The translations under genes were made by a program, and so were the position numbers. A stretch of DNA of 64,000 nt. Origin: Alopecurus myosuroides. Lineage: Eukaryota > Streptophyta > Magnoliopsida > Poales > Poaceae. Each line of letters starts with the position of its first letter. The stretch's first letter is position 1. The stretch is from positions 175,632,697-175,696,696 of the forward strand of contig CM054063.1 in assembly GCA_028641055.1 (NCBI GenBank), written 5' to 3'. Positions 22,175 to 33,636 of this stretch are shown in pieces. The notes beneath the pieces were generated by a model. The model was not told the DNA's origin and made no database searches. It worked only from the letters and a program-made list of their open reading frames with translations.

Positions 22175-24955
22175 AAATATGATGTTGATGCTTCTTTATA
22201 TGAAAATACTTGAGTTTCCCTTTTAAGCCTAGCTGAAAGGCGTTAAAGAAAAGCGCTACCAGGAGACAACCCGTTTTATTTCATTGTTTTCAATCTGTTT
22301 TATTTCGTTTTCTTTGGTTTGATTTTCACCTAGGTGTTGTCTATTTCCTTAGCAACCCTACTGTATCTTTTTATTTGAGTTTTTGTTGATCCAAGTAAAG
22401 CCTCTAGTGGAAAGTTGAGCCTATATTTCGGATTTCTGCGCAGGAAACAGATTTCTGCTGTCCACTGTAAATTCCGTTAAAAACCACAGAAAAATCAAAA
22501 TGACCTGAGCTTTTTTTTTTCTTAATTATGAGTTATATACGCAACTTTTCTTATAATACTACTTTTTGATTTGAGAAACATAAGATTTTTGAAAAAATCG
22601 ATATTTACCTGTTGTTCTGTTTTGACAGATTTCTGTTATTTATCGCATTTGCATCTTAATCTCTTTCTTTTGGTGTTCTTTTGAGAAAAAGAGTTTTGAA
22701 AGAAGTTGTGACAGTAGCTAATGTATTTTTGAGTGTTAGACTTGTTTTGAAACTGAACCATGTGAGTTTATTATTTCAATTGCACTAACGTTGCTAATGA
22801 AGATTGTGTGAATTTTGGTGTGAAGGAAGTTTTCAAGGTTCAAGAGAAGAGGATGATATGATGTGATCAAGAAGAGTGAAAATCCTAAGCTTGGGGATGC
22901 CCCGGTGGTACATCCAAGAAAATTCCAAGAAGACTCAAGCATATAAGCTTGGGGATGCCCAAGGCATCCCCTTCTTCATCAACAAAATTATCAGGTCACT
23001 TCTAGTGAAAGTGTATTTTAATTCGGTCGCATCTTATGTGCGTTACTTGGAGCCTCTTTTATTTTTTTTTTCAGTTTGATTTTTCTTTTGCTTTTACTTT
23101 CATTTTTTTTACTTTTTCAATAAGCTTGGTTGGACCCCAGCATTCTTTTATTGGAGAGTGACACGCTCCACTTTTTCTTGGGAATGTATTCTTAATCTCT
23201 GTCTAGCTGCTGCATTTATTTAGCTCCTGTTTTGCATGCATCTCTAATTAGAGCTGTTAGTTTTAGTAGTGTTATGTGAGTACCTCATGTTTGCTTTCTG
23301 CATCATAAAGAGTATTTTTGTTAAAGCATGTTTTGTATGGTCCTTGTTGGGAGAAAGAAAACTGCTGCTTGAAGTAGAATTTATAACAGTGCTAGTAGAA
23401 GCTTGTATAGACTGTGGCTAGGACTTTTTCATGTCATGCTAAATGTTATTTTAGTTCTAGAGCCTTATGGTTATTGAGTAGCATGATTAGCCTCAAATAG
23501 CTGAGAGTGTTTAATATGTATTGAAAGATTCATGAGTTGTTCTTGTCATAGTAAAGCATCAATATATGGTATTCTCTTTCGAATGTTTTATTTGGTTGAC
23601 TCGGTGCATGCTCACACGATGTTTATGGCTACAAACCAGTCACGAATAGCCTCCATGACCACTTAGTTTTTGAACTTTTGATATTGCTTATGTTTTAATT
23701 AATGATGCTTATGCCGCTATGCAGGATAATGGCTCTTATGCTCTCTTGGTTTGTCGCTCCCAATCTTTTGCTAGCCTCCACCTGTACTGAGTATGAGGTC
23801 TACTCGTGCATCTAAACTCCCTTAAACCAAAGTTTTTCCCATTGTGTCCACCCTACCTACCTACATGTGGTATTTAACTGCCATTCCAAAGTAAATTTCT
23901 CATGTGTTACCTTTAAAACCTTCAAAATTACTCATGCTTTATGTTCCTGTTTTTGCTCATGAGGACGTAAATAGAGAATCTTTATCTCACTTGTAGATTG
24001 GATTTCACACCCTGGACTAGTGGCTTCATACGCTTATCCAAATGATAAAAGAGCTTGCAGCGGGGTGCCCAGCCCCAAATTAATGCAAACAGATTCTCTT
24101 CACTATTTTTACCCCTGATTTATCAGTCAAAGCATAATTATGTAAACAAAAGAGAAAGAGGGATGACCTTCTACACAAGTTGCGTCCTTCACCATGGGAG
24201 CAGCTCTTGTGAATCCAGTTGGCTTGTGACGTACTGTATTTTCTGTTTACCATTCGTTGACATTAGCATACATCTCTCAAAATATAGACACTCCTCCACG
24301 GTATGTGATTGTTGGCATGCACTCGAGGATTCGGTTAGCCATGGTTTGTTAAAGATGGATGGGAGGAGCGTCAAACTTTTAATACCTCTGTTTAATAAAA
24401 TAAAAGCTATAGCACATGAGTGATCCCTGCTTCCCTCCGTGAAGGGACTTTCTTTTACTTTTATGCTGAGTCTCCATCTTCTAACTTTATGCACAGTTGA
24501 GAGAGCATTTTTTCCATTCTGAGTTCTATGTGCATTTGTCCCATAAGCATCAATAATTACTTCATGATGTGATATTATTTGTTCTTAAATTATTTGTTCT
24601 AGTCTTCCTCATGAACTTTGAAGGTTTCCTGGCATTTATGGTTTGCCCCACTCTTAAGGACTTTCAAAAATCTCACTTTGCCATGATTTCTCTATACTTG
24701 AAACAAACGTTTACCTTTTTTTGCATTATTATTCATGATCCTTTATTTGAGTTACTCTTCATGATGCAAAGTAATTGCTATGCTTTATTATTAAAGTTTT
24801 ATTTATCATGCCTGTGTTTAAAGTTTTATGATCTCAACGTGCATATGGTTTTACATTAGATTGATCAAGTTTATGTTAGTAGCATGTCACCTCAGAAATT
24901 ATTGTTTTATCGTTTACCTACTCGAGGACGAGTAGGAACTAAGATTGGGGATGCT
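22175..24955 (+). other. Non-coding 3' internal region of element F with PPT
   Basis: These 2.8 kb between the protease stop and the 3' LTR are AT-rich with no credible gene. It holds two copies of the 13-mer AAGCTTGGGGATG (22887-22899 and 22945-22957), which resemble the polypurine tract. The real tract, AAGATTGGGGATGCT (24941-24955), touches the LTR. A perfect hairpin CTACTCG-AGGA-CGAGTAG (24918-24935) lies just upstream of it. Confidence 0.7.
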
Positions 24956-25595
24956 TGATATGTCTCCAACGTATCTATAATTTCTGATGCTCCATGATCA
25001 TATTTTGCCAATTGCTACTTGTTTCCTCCCTTATTTATAGCATTTTTATATGTTTTCCTGGACTAACCTATTAACAAGATGCCAAGTGCCAGATCCCTGT
25101 TTTCTGCTGTTTTTGGTTTCAGAAAAGTTGTTCTGCAAACATTCTCGGAATTGGACCCCACAAAGCCCGACGTTCCTATTTTCCCCGGAAGCATCAAAAA
25201 CACCGAAGAGGAGTCGAAGACGGGCAACAGGGGGGCCACACCATAGGGTGGCGCGGGTCCCCCTGGCTGCGACACCTATAGGTGTGGGGCCCCTAGAGCT
25301 CCACCGCCTCTGCCCTTTCGCCTATTTAAGCCCCCCGGATGGAAAACCCTATAGACCTGATCAAAAGTCCCCAAAACGTTCTGCAGCCTCTGTCACCGTC
25401 AACCCTAGATCAGGGGGTTCTGAAGCTGTTTCCGGCACCCTGCCAGAGAGGAGATCATCACCGGAGGCTTTTACATCACCATGCCTGCCTCTGGAGTGAT
25501 GCAAGAGCAGTTCATCCTTGGACAACGGGTTCGTAGCTGTAGCTAGATGGTTGTCTTCTCCTCGTATGCCTCCATGTTTAAATCTCGTGAGCTGC
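24956..25595 (+). repeat. Element F 3' LTR, first fragment
   Basis: It starts TGATATGTCTCCAACGTATC, a typical Pooideae Athila-group LTR start, directly after the PPT. It is interrupted by element E, whose target duplication GCTGC is 25591-25595. The LTR resumes at 32475. Confidence 0.88.
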
Positions 25596-26993
25596 TGATG
25601 CATGTAAAATGCATACATGAACTTTGCATGTTATTACTTGTTTTTGCTACATATTAGCAACTTATATTCATGTTTTATAATGATTTGGGGGATTTTCTAA
25701 ACAATCCCCCTTCTTTTGGTTCTAACCCTGTTTTTCCAGAAAACGTACTTTTTAGTGTTTCAGACTTTCCGGGAGCTTCGGGGCTCCAAAAAGGGCAAGG
25801 CCAAAGAGCACGGTTCAGAATTTTCGAGACGAAAACCATGGGCCAAAGTAGAGGGCCAAAAGTCCAACCAGGTGGCAAATATGACCCTCCACGCGGCCAG
25901 ATTCCTTGGCCGCGTGAGAGGCCCCCTTTTTGCCCCCGTGGCTCTGATGCCGTCGATCTTTCTTCTCCCGAGTGTCTCGTGACCTAAAAACGACTATATA
26001 AAGGGTCCCCTGGCCTTTGCGAGGAGGAGGCGGCGCCGAGAGACGAAACCACGAAACAGAGAGACAGAAGGCTGCCGCCGGAGAAGATCGGAGGGGGGAA
26101 ACACCGCGGGGATCACCCCCGGAGGGCTCCAGCCCCCTCCGGCGTGTTCATCATCAACATCTACAGCAAGATCAGCTCCATCTCTCCACTGTAATCTCTT
26201 GGCAAAACACGATGTATGATGCAATACTATATTCCCTTGATGTATTCTGTCTCCCCGTCTATGTTTGAGTAGTGAATTGTTCTTGGCAATGGTGAAATAG
26301 TTCGTTGATTGGTTGCATACAAGTTTGTTATCTTCTATGATTGTCTTTATGTACAATATTTGAGTGCACGCATATGTCGGGGAATGCATGTAAGGTGATC
26401 ACCGGTAGCATAATGGAGTGGTGGTGACGTGGGAGTGACAGTAACCTGAGACCGAGCCACAAAGTTAAGTTATTGGGGGATATATATAGGGGACCTTAGA
26501 ACGTAAGGCTATGGTGGGACTTTATGTCTTAATCAATCTTGTGCAGTCATTTACTTGGCCACATGATCCATCATAAGGGTTTGTAGATCATTTACTTGAC
26601 TATACCTATTCATGGCTCCTTCCTAGAAGAAACAACTAAGACTAAAACATGTGCTTCACTAATTGTGACAACCACACGAACGAAACACCTATTGCTAGAA
26701 CACTTGCTCCCTTGAGATACTTGAGATATTTGCTGCTTGATACTTGTGAAAATTGCTTAGAAACTTGCATTTTAAACTTGCTTCAGTAGTTACTAGACAA
26801 ACCACACTCCACGTCACTTGCTTTTAATTAGTTAGTTCCTTTTAGTCAAACTTATTGCTTTGCATAAACAGCCATATAATAGGGTTATAGGGCTTTAGAA
26901 AATAGATAGCTTACCTTCAGCTCCTCGTGGGTTCGACACTCAAATACTTATCGAAAGGTACTACAATTGATCTCCTGCACTTGGGAGTCATCA
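25596..26993 (+). repeat. 5' LTR of element E
   Basis: 1398 bp, TG...CA bounded, pairing with 31070-32469. A TATATAAAGG box at about 25994-26003 lies upstream of a GC-rich transcribed leader. The PBS follows ten bases after the LTR end. Confidence 0.92.
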
Positions 26994-27003
26994 AGCACTT
27001 TTC

Positions 27004-27021
27004 TGGCGCCGTTGCCGGGGA
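27004..27021 (+). other. Primer-binding site of element E
   Basis: TGGCGCCGTTGCCGGGGA, the site typical of plant Athila-group elements and complementary to the 3' end of tRNA-Asp. Confidence 0.85.
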
Positions 27022-27097
27022 GCGTTGTGCTAAGCTTTTATTCTTGTTTGCATTGCATACTAACATATAAACCTAAAACACAAAAAAAAATTATAAA

Positions 27098-27865
27098 ATG
27101 GAAAACAACCAAACAATTTTAGAACTGTATAATATCTACCTTGAATTAGGACATGAAGTGTTTGAGGAGAAATTGAAAAATTATTTGCACAACAATCATA
27201 TTTGTGGTAGTACTAATTCTTTGAACACCTTTATTGCTAAGGAAAACCTTGAGCTTGGGGAAGTTTGTCTTGATGAATATGATATTTTTAGTCCCCCTAC
27301 TATTGAGGATAAAAATGATATACTTGCTGATTCTATGGAAAGTTTTAAGCTTGGGGAAGTTGGTTTTGATGAGCATGATATTTCTAGTTCCCCAAGCTTG
27401 GAGGAGAAAATTCACTTTGATGATACTATGCCTCCTATATATGATGATTGCAATGAAAATTATGAATGTTTAACTCCCACTATCACTAATGAGGATTTTA
27501 CTTATGTGGAGAGTAGTGATTCTCTTATGCATGTGGCTCATGATAAGAATGTTTTATGTGATATTCATATTGTTGAATCTATTCATGATGCCACTGAAAA
27601 TTATTATGAGAGAGGGAAACATGGTTACACATATTTCAACAATATTAAGTTTCCCCTCTTTATGCTGAAAGTATTGAAGTTGCACTTGATCTACCTTTCT
27701 ATGCTTGCTATTATGTGCTTCTTTTATTTGTTTCATTACAAAATCCCAATGCATAGGAAATGGGTTAGACTTAAAAATAAATTGTTTAATATTTTTTTGG
27801 TGTGTTCCTTATGCTTTAATTTCCTATTCAGTTTGAGCACACATTTATGTCTTTACAACATGTAA
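27098..27865 (+). CDS. Element E sole ORF: 255-aa acidic protein with C-terminal membrane segments
   Basis: The ATG at 27098 lies 77 bp past the PBS, where gag normally begins. The product is not a recognisable gag, protease or RT. Residues ~1-175 are acidic and Asn-rich and contain an internal duplication: LGEVCLDEYDIFSPP is followed by LGEVGFDEHDISSSP about 36 residues later. The C-terminal ~85 residues hold two hydrophobic stretches, KVLKLHLIYLSMLAIMCFFY and LFNIFLVCSLCFNFLFSL, with a basic loop between (HRKWVRLKNK). This suggests a two-pass membrane hairpin. Athila elements can carry an env-like ORF with membrane segments, but that one lies downstream of pol, so homology here is a guess. 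The frame is intact. Function unknown. Confidence 0.6.
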   Translation: MENNQTILELYNIYLELGHEVFEEKLKNYLHNNHICGSTNSLNTFIAKENLELGEVCLDEYDIFSPPTIEDKNDILADSMESFKLGEVGFDEHDISSSPSLEEKIHFDDTMPPIYDDCNENYECLTPTITNEDFTYVESSDSLMHVAHDKNVLCDIHIVESIHDATENYYERGKHGYTYFNNIKFPLFMLKVLKLHLIYLSMLAIMCFFYLFHYKIPMHRKWVRLKNKLFNIFLVCSLCFNFLFSLSTHLCLYNM

Positions 27866-30800
27866 AATGCCTTTACCTACTGTTATGTATCATTTAGTTT
27901 AAGATTTTCATTTTATAAATTTTTTGGGAAAGTAAATGAGAAGGATGAGTAATGGAGAAGTTGGGGTCGACCTTGAACATGTGTTGTTCATGCCAATGAA
28001 ACCATTGCAAAGTCTCTATCATTAAAACTTTTTCCAAAGCTAAAAACAATAAAAAATATTAGTCCACTACTGTAACATCACATTTCTGTCTTATTTCTCA
28101 TCTTAAATGGCAAGAATAATCTTATATGAGAGATAGGATTAAACAATAGTAATTAGCTGTCAAGAAAACAGATTCCTGAACTTCACTGTGAAAAATGTTT
28201 AAAATCACAGAAGTGGAATTTTGACCTGGTAATTTAAGAAATCAATATTTAGTTATCACTACATATTTCATTAGTTTTAAGTTTTCTTATTTGAGCAACT
28301 TAAGTGCCTCCAAAAATTCACTCTTTACGGGCTGTTTAGTTTTTGGCAGATTGTGTCTTTATTTTGCATTGCTCTCATTACTTGTGTTTTGTGTGGTTCT
28401 TTTGATCAAGGAGCAATTCACAACTGTAGTAACAGTAGTTAATATTTAGAATCAACTCATGATGTGTCTTTGCTGTACCTATGTGGATTTTATTTATGGA
28501 GGCACTAACCCCTCTAATCAAGTTTTATGTTGAGATTTGTGTAAGAACAATTTTTCAGGAGGAAGAGTCGAGTGAGATGAACAAAGATCAAGAGGGACAA
28601 CCAATCAAGCTTGGGGATGTACCCCTGGGCTCACCCTACATGTATCAAATAAGTACAAGAATCCAAGCTTGGGGATGCCGAGCCACCTCACTCCAACCAT
28701 CATGATGTTAAGTAAGTAAAGCCTAGCTATATGGCCATAAAGAAAGCGCTTTACGGGAGGCAACCCGGTTGTTTTTGTTTGGATTTTCCTAGTGTCCTCT
28801 TGCTGTCTCAAGAGGTTAGTTTTTTTTGTTTTAATTCTGGAGTTTTCAATAAAGAGTCAAGTCAAACCCATTTGGACTTATAAGTTTCTATCCTAGTGCA
28901 TGAAATTTCTGTTTCAGCACGAGTCTGCTCACCGTATGATTTTATGTTTTTTATTGGTATGTCGGATTGAGCTAATTTTGTAGTATGTTCTGCAACTTTT
29001 CGTCCTCTGTAAGCGCAAAAATTGGCTTTATTGTTTGACGAGTCTAGCTTAGGGAAAGACGTTCGTTTTGCTTCTGTTGCTTTTCTGGACAGATTCTGCC
29101 TTCTTTTGTTTTATGCATTCTTTGGGCTTGGGAATCGAATTTCCATGATTCTTTCAAGAAATAGAGTGAACATACAACATAATGAACCTTATTTTCTATC
29201 TACTGGAGCATTTGATTTGTAATTTTGCACAACAAGCATGTGATTTGTTTGTCCTTGCTAATCTCACCCCACAGAAAAAGAATGGGAGAAACATGTTTTG
29301 TGAAGTTTTTTCACAGGGAATAGAGGAGCTGCGCCTCAAGACATCCAAGAATGGTGAAATACATAATCTTGGGGATGTGATGAACACCCCACTGGAGCTA
29401 CACTTTTTTGGTTAGCACACGTCTACTTTCTGTTTTTCTAAGCAAAGCATTTATCGTAGAGACTTGAAGCGTCTAGTTTTTGTTTTTATTTTTGTTTTGA
29501 TAAGACCACACCCATCATTTTATATGAGATTGAGCTACTGGAGTTTGGGGTTGGAATTTATTGGATGCTATTATTATGACTTGGAATAGGGATGTCATGG
29601 TTGATTTGAAGAGCTACATATGTTTGCATGATTTATAGGCTTTTTATGTGTAGAAATTTGCAACAATGTTGTCTTGAGGTATCTCTTATTCATGTCCTTG
29701 ATATTAATTGCTGGTTTATTTAGTTTGTCATGAAATGAGTAGTTATATGGACATATGCATGCATAGTAGCTGGTCAACTATCTCCCTCTTGCTAGCCAAA
29801 AATTTAAAAATTCCAACAAGTAAAAACTTGTTTCCAACACTCCTTAGCCAAGTATTTCCAGTGAGTCCACCATATCTTCCCATTAGCTTCATTGCTATTC
29901 CGAGTATGTTCACCATGTTATTGTGTTATTTATCTTCTAAATTAAGATATTCACTTTATTAATTGTCATGGGTTGAACTTGGGATAGGACTCTCACGAAC
30001 TTTTGAAGGCACACTTTACTTTTTATGCATCTAATAAACATGACCCAATAATGGGAGCCACAAGTTTTGCGTTTGACAAGTGTGTGGTTGGGAGCTAGCT
30101 ATAAACGTGTATCACCGGAAAGCTTTCAACATTGCACAAAATCTTACATTTGGTTGATATCATGTACTTTTGCTTTTGGACTCCTGCCATGCCGAAATGA
30201 AATAGAGGAATAGTAAGTTTTGATGAGTAAGTATCTATATGAATAGAGAAACGCATTAGGCCGCTAACCCAAGCCATGCTTTATCATGGTGGAAATTTAC
30301 TTACAGCTTGAGCGACTCTACAACACATCCTACAATAAAATAAGAAGCTATGCATAATAGTGAAAGAAAATAAAAAGGATGATGAGTCTACTCCGTTTAT
30401 TTGTCTTGTCATTGTGACATGGGCTTGTTTCCATGTCATGGGTAAAGAGGTACCTCTTTGCGGTTCTCTATGATGTCATTAATACTTATTATGATTGTAC
30501 AAAGCTTATTAGGAATCTTAAGTTGAGTAATCATGGAGTAGGTTTTCACACTCACGGGGCATGAGGCTTTGAACCACCTTGTCATTCACATTACTTCAAC
30601 ATTCACCATTTAAGATGCTAGTGATAAAGGGGCAATGAGAGTCCTAGATCAATGGATACCACATTTCAATTAGTAATTTTAGTTGAATAATTTAGAGGCT
30701 AAATAAGACTTGATCATGTTTTACCTCTACTCAATTTTCTCCAAAGTGTCCACCATATTTTCTATTTTCCATTGTGCTATTCTTTGACCAATATAGGATT

Positions 30801-31055
30801 TTATTTTTCATTTTGTGTATGCATTTGGTCCATAGTGCTTTTATTTCATTATACACTTTGTGAACTTTCATGAAGCATCTCTGCTTCCATATTTGATATT
30901 TCTTACAACATGAATTGTATATTGCTACTCATTTCTAGTATTAATCATTTGATTATATGTAGCATGAATAATCCTCCTTGATATCCCATGATTGTTTCAA
31001 TATGCAAAGTCCATGTTAGTTTTATCACCTTCATACTCGAGGACGAGCATGGGTT
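27866..31055 (+). other. Non-coding internal region of element E
   Basis: 3.2 kb, AT-rich, with no supported gene. It contains PPT-like repeats (28607-28620, 28665-28677, 29365-29378) and, before the real tract, an imperfect hairpin ATACTCG-AGGA-CGAGCAT (31033-31050) matching the one in F. Confidence 0.65.
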
Positions 31056-31069
31056 AAGCTTGGGGATGT
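31056..31069 (+). other. Polypurine tract of element E
   Basis: AAGCTTGGGGATGT abuts the 3' LTR at 31070. It is where plus-strand DNA synthesis would be primed. Confidence 0.75.
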
Positions 31070-32469
31070 TGATGCATGTAAAATGCATACATGAACTTTG
31101 CATGTTATTACTTGTTTTTTCTACATATTAGCAACTTATATTCATGTTTTATAATGATTTGGGGGATTTTCTAAACAATCCCCCTTCTTTTGGTTCTAAC
31201 CCTGTTTTTTCCAGAAAACGTACTTTTTAGTGTTTCAGACTTTCCGGGAGCTTCGGGACTCCAAAAAGGGCAAGGCGAAAGAGCACGGTTCAGAATTTTT
31301 GAGACGAAGACCATGGGCCAAAGTAGAGGGCCAAAAGGCCAACCAGGTGGCAAAGAGGACCCTCCACGCGGCCAGATTCCTTGGCCGCGTGAGAGGCCCC
31401 CTTTTTGCCCCCGTGGCTCCGATGCCGTCGATCTTTATTCTCCTGAGTGTCTCGTGACCTAAAAAAAGACTATATAAAGGGTCCCCTGGCCTTTTCGAGG
31501 AGGAGGCGGCGCCGAGAGACAAAACCACAAAACAGAGAGACAGAAGGCTGCCACCGGAGAAGATCGGAGGGGGGAAACGCCGCCGGGATCACCCCCGGAG
31601 GGCTCCACCCCCCTCCGGCGTGTTCATCATCAACATCTACAGCAAGATCAGCTCCATCTCTCCACTGTAATCTCTTGGCAAAACACGATGTATGATGCAA
31701 TACTATATTCCCTTGATGTATTGTGTCTCCCCGTCTATGTTTGAGTAGTGAATTGTTCTTGGCAATGGTGAAATAGTTCGTTGATTGGTTGCATACAAGT
31801 TTGTTATCTTCTATGATTGTCTTTATGTACAATATATGAGTGCACGCATATGTTGGAGAATGCATGTAAGGTGATCACCGGTAGCATAATGGAGTGGTGG
31901 TGACTTGGGAGTGACAGTAACCTGAGACCGAGCTACAAAGTTAAGTTATTGGGGGATATATATAGGGGACCTTAGAACGTAAGGCTATGGTGGGACTTTA
32001 TGTCTTAATCAATCTTGTGCAGTCATTTACTTGGCCACATGATCCATCATAAGGGGTTGTAGATCATTTACTTGACTATACCTATTCATGGCTCCTTCCT
32101 AGAAGAAACAATTAAGACTAAAACATGTGCTTCACTAATTGTGACAACCACACGAACGAAACACCTATTGCTATAACACTTGCTCCCTTGAGATACTTGA
32201 GATATTTGCTGCTTGCTACTTGTGAAACTTGCTTAGAAACTTGTATTTTAAACTTGCTTCACTAGTTACTATACAAACCACACTCCACGTCACATGCTTT
32301 TAATTAGTTAGTTCCTTTTAGTCAAACTTATTGCTTTGCATAAACAGCCATATAAGAGGGTTATAGGGCTTTAGAGAATAGATATCTTACCTTCAGCTCC
32401 TCGTGGGTTCGACACTCAAATACTTATCGAAAGGTACTACAATTGATCTCCTGTACTTGGGAGTCATCA
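31070..32469 (+). repeat. 3' LTR of element E
   Basis: 1400 bp, closely matching 25596-26993 apart from scattered substitutions and small indels. It is followed by the target duplication GCTGC (32470-32474). Confidence 0.92.
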
Positions 32470-32474
32470 GCTGC

Positions 32475-33401
32475 CTATCATGATCGAGATTCATCTTATG
32501 TAATTCTATATGTTGTATTTGCTGGATCCAATGAATATTGAACTTATGCCAAGTTGATTATAGTCTTTATTTGCATATGCTATTTGTGATCTTGCATGCT
32601 TTCCGTTGCTAGTTGTTACTCTGGCCAAGTAGTTGCTAGTGACTCCAAGAGGGAGTATTTATGCTCGATAGTGGGTTCATGCCTCCTTCTCGCATTGCTC
32701 GAGTGACAGAAATGTGAAGCGGGAGCATGTGATGTTGCCATTAGGGAGAAAACAACGATGAGATTGCCCGTGTGCATAATCATTGCTTACATTACACACT
32801 TTGTTTAATGCAATTATATGTTGCTTGCAACTTAATACCTAATGAGGTTCAGATGATAACCTGAGGGTGGATTATTAGTCATAGATGCAGATGGGTGTCG
32901 GTCTATGTATCTTGTTGTAATGCCCGCACTAAATATCATAGTAATTTTCATGTCATATTGTGCACTACGGTGCAACCTCTATTTTTCAATTGCCTAGCTG
33001 TAATTTGTTCACCCAGCATGCTATCTTTTATGGAGAGACACCACTAGTGAAACTATGAACTCCGGTCCATTTTCCACACTCTTAAACAAACCACAACAAT
33101 TTCCTGCTTTCTTTATTTACTGCAAGCATACACTGTTTTCCACACTATACGTCTAATCTTTGTTTTCAGCAAGACCGGTGAGATTGACAACCTCACTGTA
33201 CCGTTGGGGCAAAGTATTTTGGTTGTGTTGTGTGCAGGTTCCACGTTGTTGCTGACACCGGTGAAGTGCCAACACCACCGTCAGTGGCATCGAACTTCTG
33301 AAGGTCCTCTTTCTCCTACTGGATTGATAACCCTGGTTCTTAACTAAGGGGAAAGATCCTACCGATGTGATCATCATACCCTCCTCTTGGGGTTCCCAAC
33401 A
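32475..33401 (+). repeat. Element F 3' LTR, second fragment with LTR end
   Basis: This continues the LTR interrupted at 25595 and ends GGGGTTCCCAACA at 33401. The intact LTR would be about 1567 bp. MULE-derived sequence follows immediately. AAGCA (33402-33406) would be the target duplication of F; its partner is not in the window. Confidence 0.82.
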
Positions 33402-33636
33402 AAGCACATCAAAGGTGTAAAGAAACTGAAAACTTTCATTCCATTGACCATTAATCCTGTCAAGAGCCATTTCTTTAGCTTTGAAAATCCCCATGTAAGG
33501 AATTACAATCTTATACTTCTGAAAAAGCTTCCCTTGGAGTGTTGTTGGACCAAAACGAGGTTTTTCTCTCAGCCAATCCAATATTGCATCTGCCACCCAT
33601 CGAGTTTTTGCTAGTTTGGATTTTTTTCCTTCCCCG
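33402..33636 (-). pseudogene. MULE (Mutator-like) transposase fragment
   Basis: Minus-strand translation gives KTRWVADAILDWLREKPRFG, then TLQGKLFQKYKIVIPY, ALDRINGQWNESFQ and LYTFDV. This pattern matches the segment just upstream of the catalytic MULE domain in plant MuDR-like transposases. Only ~78 codons remain. Flanking sequence translated in the same frame belongs to the LTRs of G (before) and F (after), so the fragment is cut on both sides. The longer 172-codon open frame (33153-33671) is therefore an accident of read-through into two LTRs. No terminal inverted repeats are visible. This is the remnant of the DNA transposon into which F, and probably G, inserted. Confidence 0.7.

Larger units (their letters stand above)
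25596..32469 (+). mobile_element. Element E: non-autonomous Athila-type LTR retrotransposon (6.9 kb)
   Basis: Two ~1.4-kb LTRs (25596-26993 and 31070-32469) start TGATGCATGTAAAATGC and end GGGAGTCATCA. A perfect target duplication GCTGC flanks the element (25591-25595 and 32470-32474). Removing the element restores continuous F LTR sequence. The PBS TGGCGCCGTTGCCGGGGA and the PPT AAGCTTGGGGATGT are in place. The internal 4.1 kb carries only one ORF (27098-27865) and no gag, RT or integrase, so the element must use proteins from another source. Confidence 0.93.
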
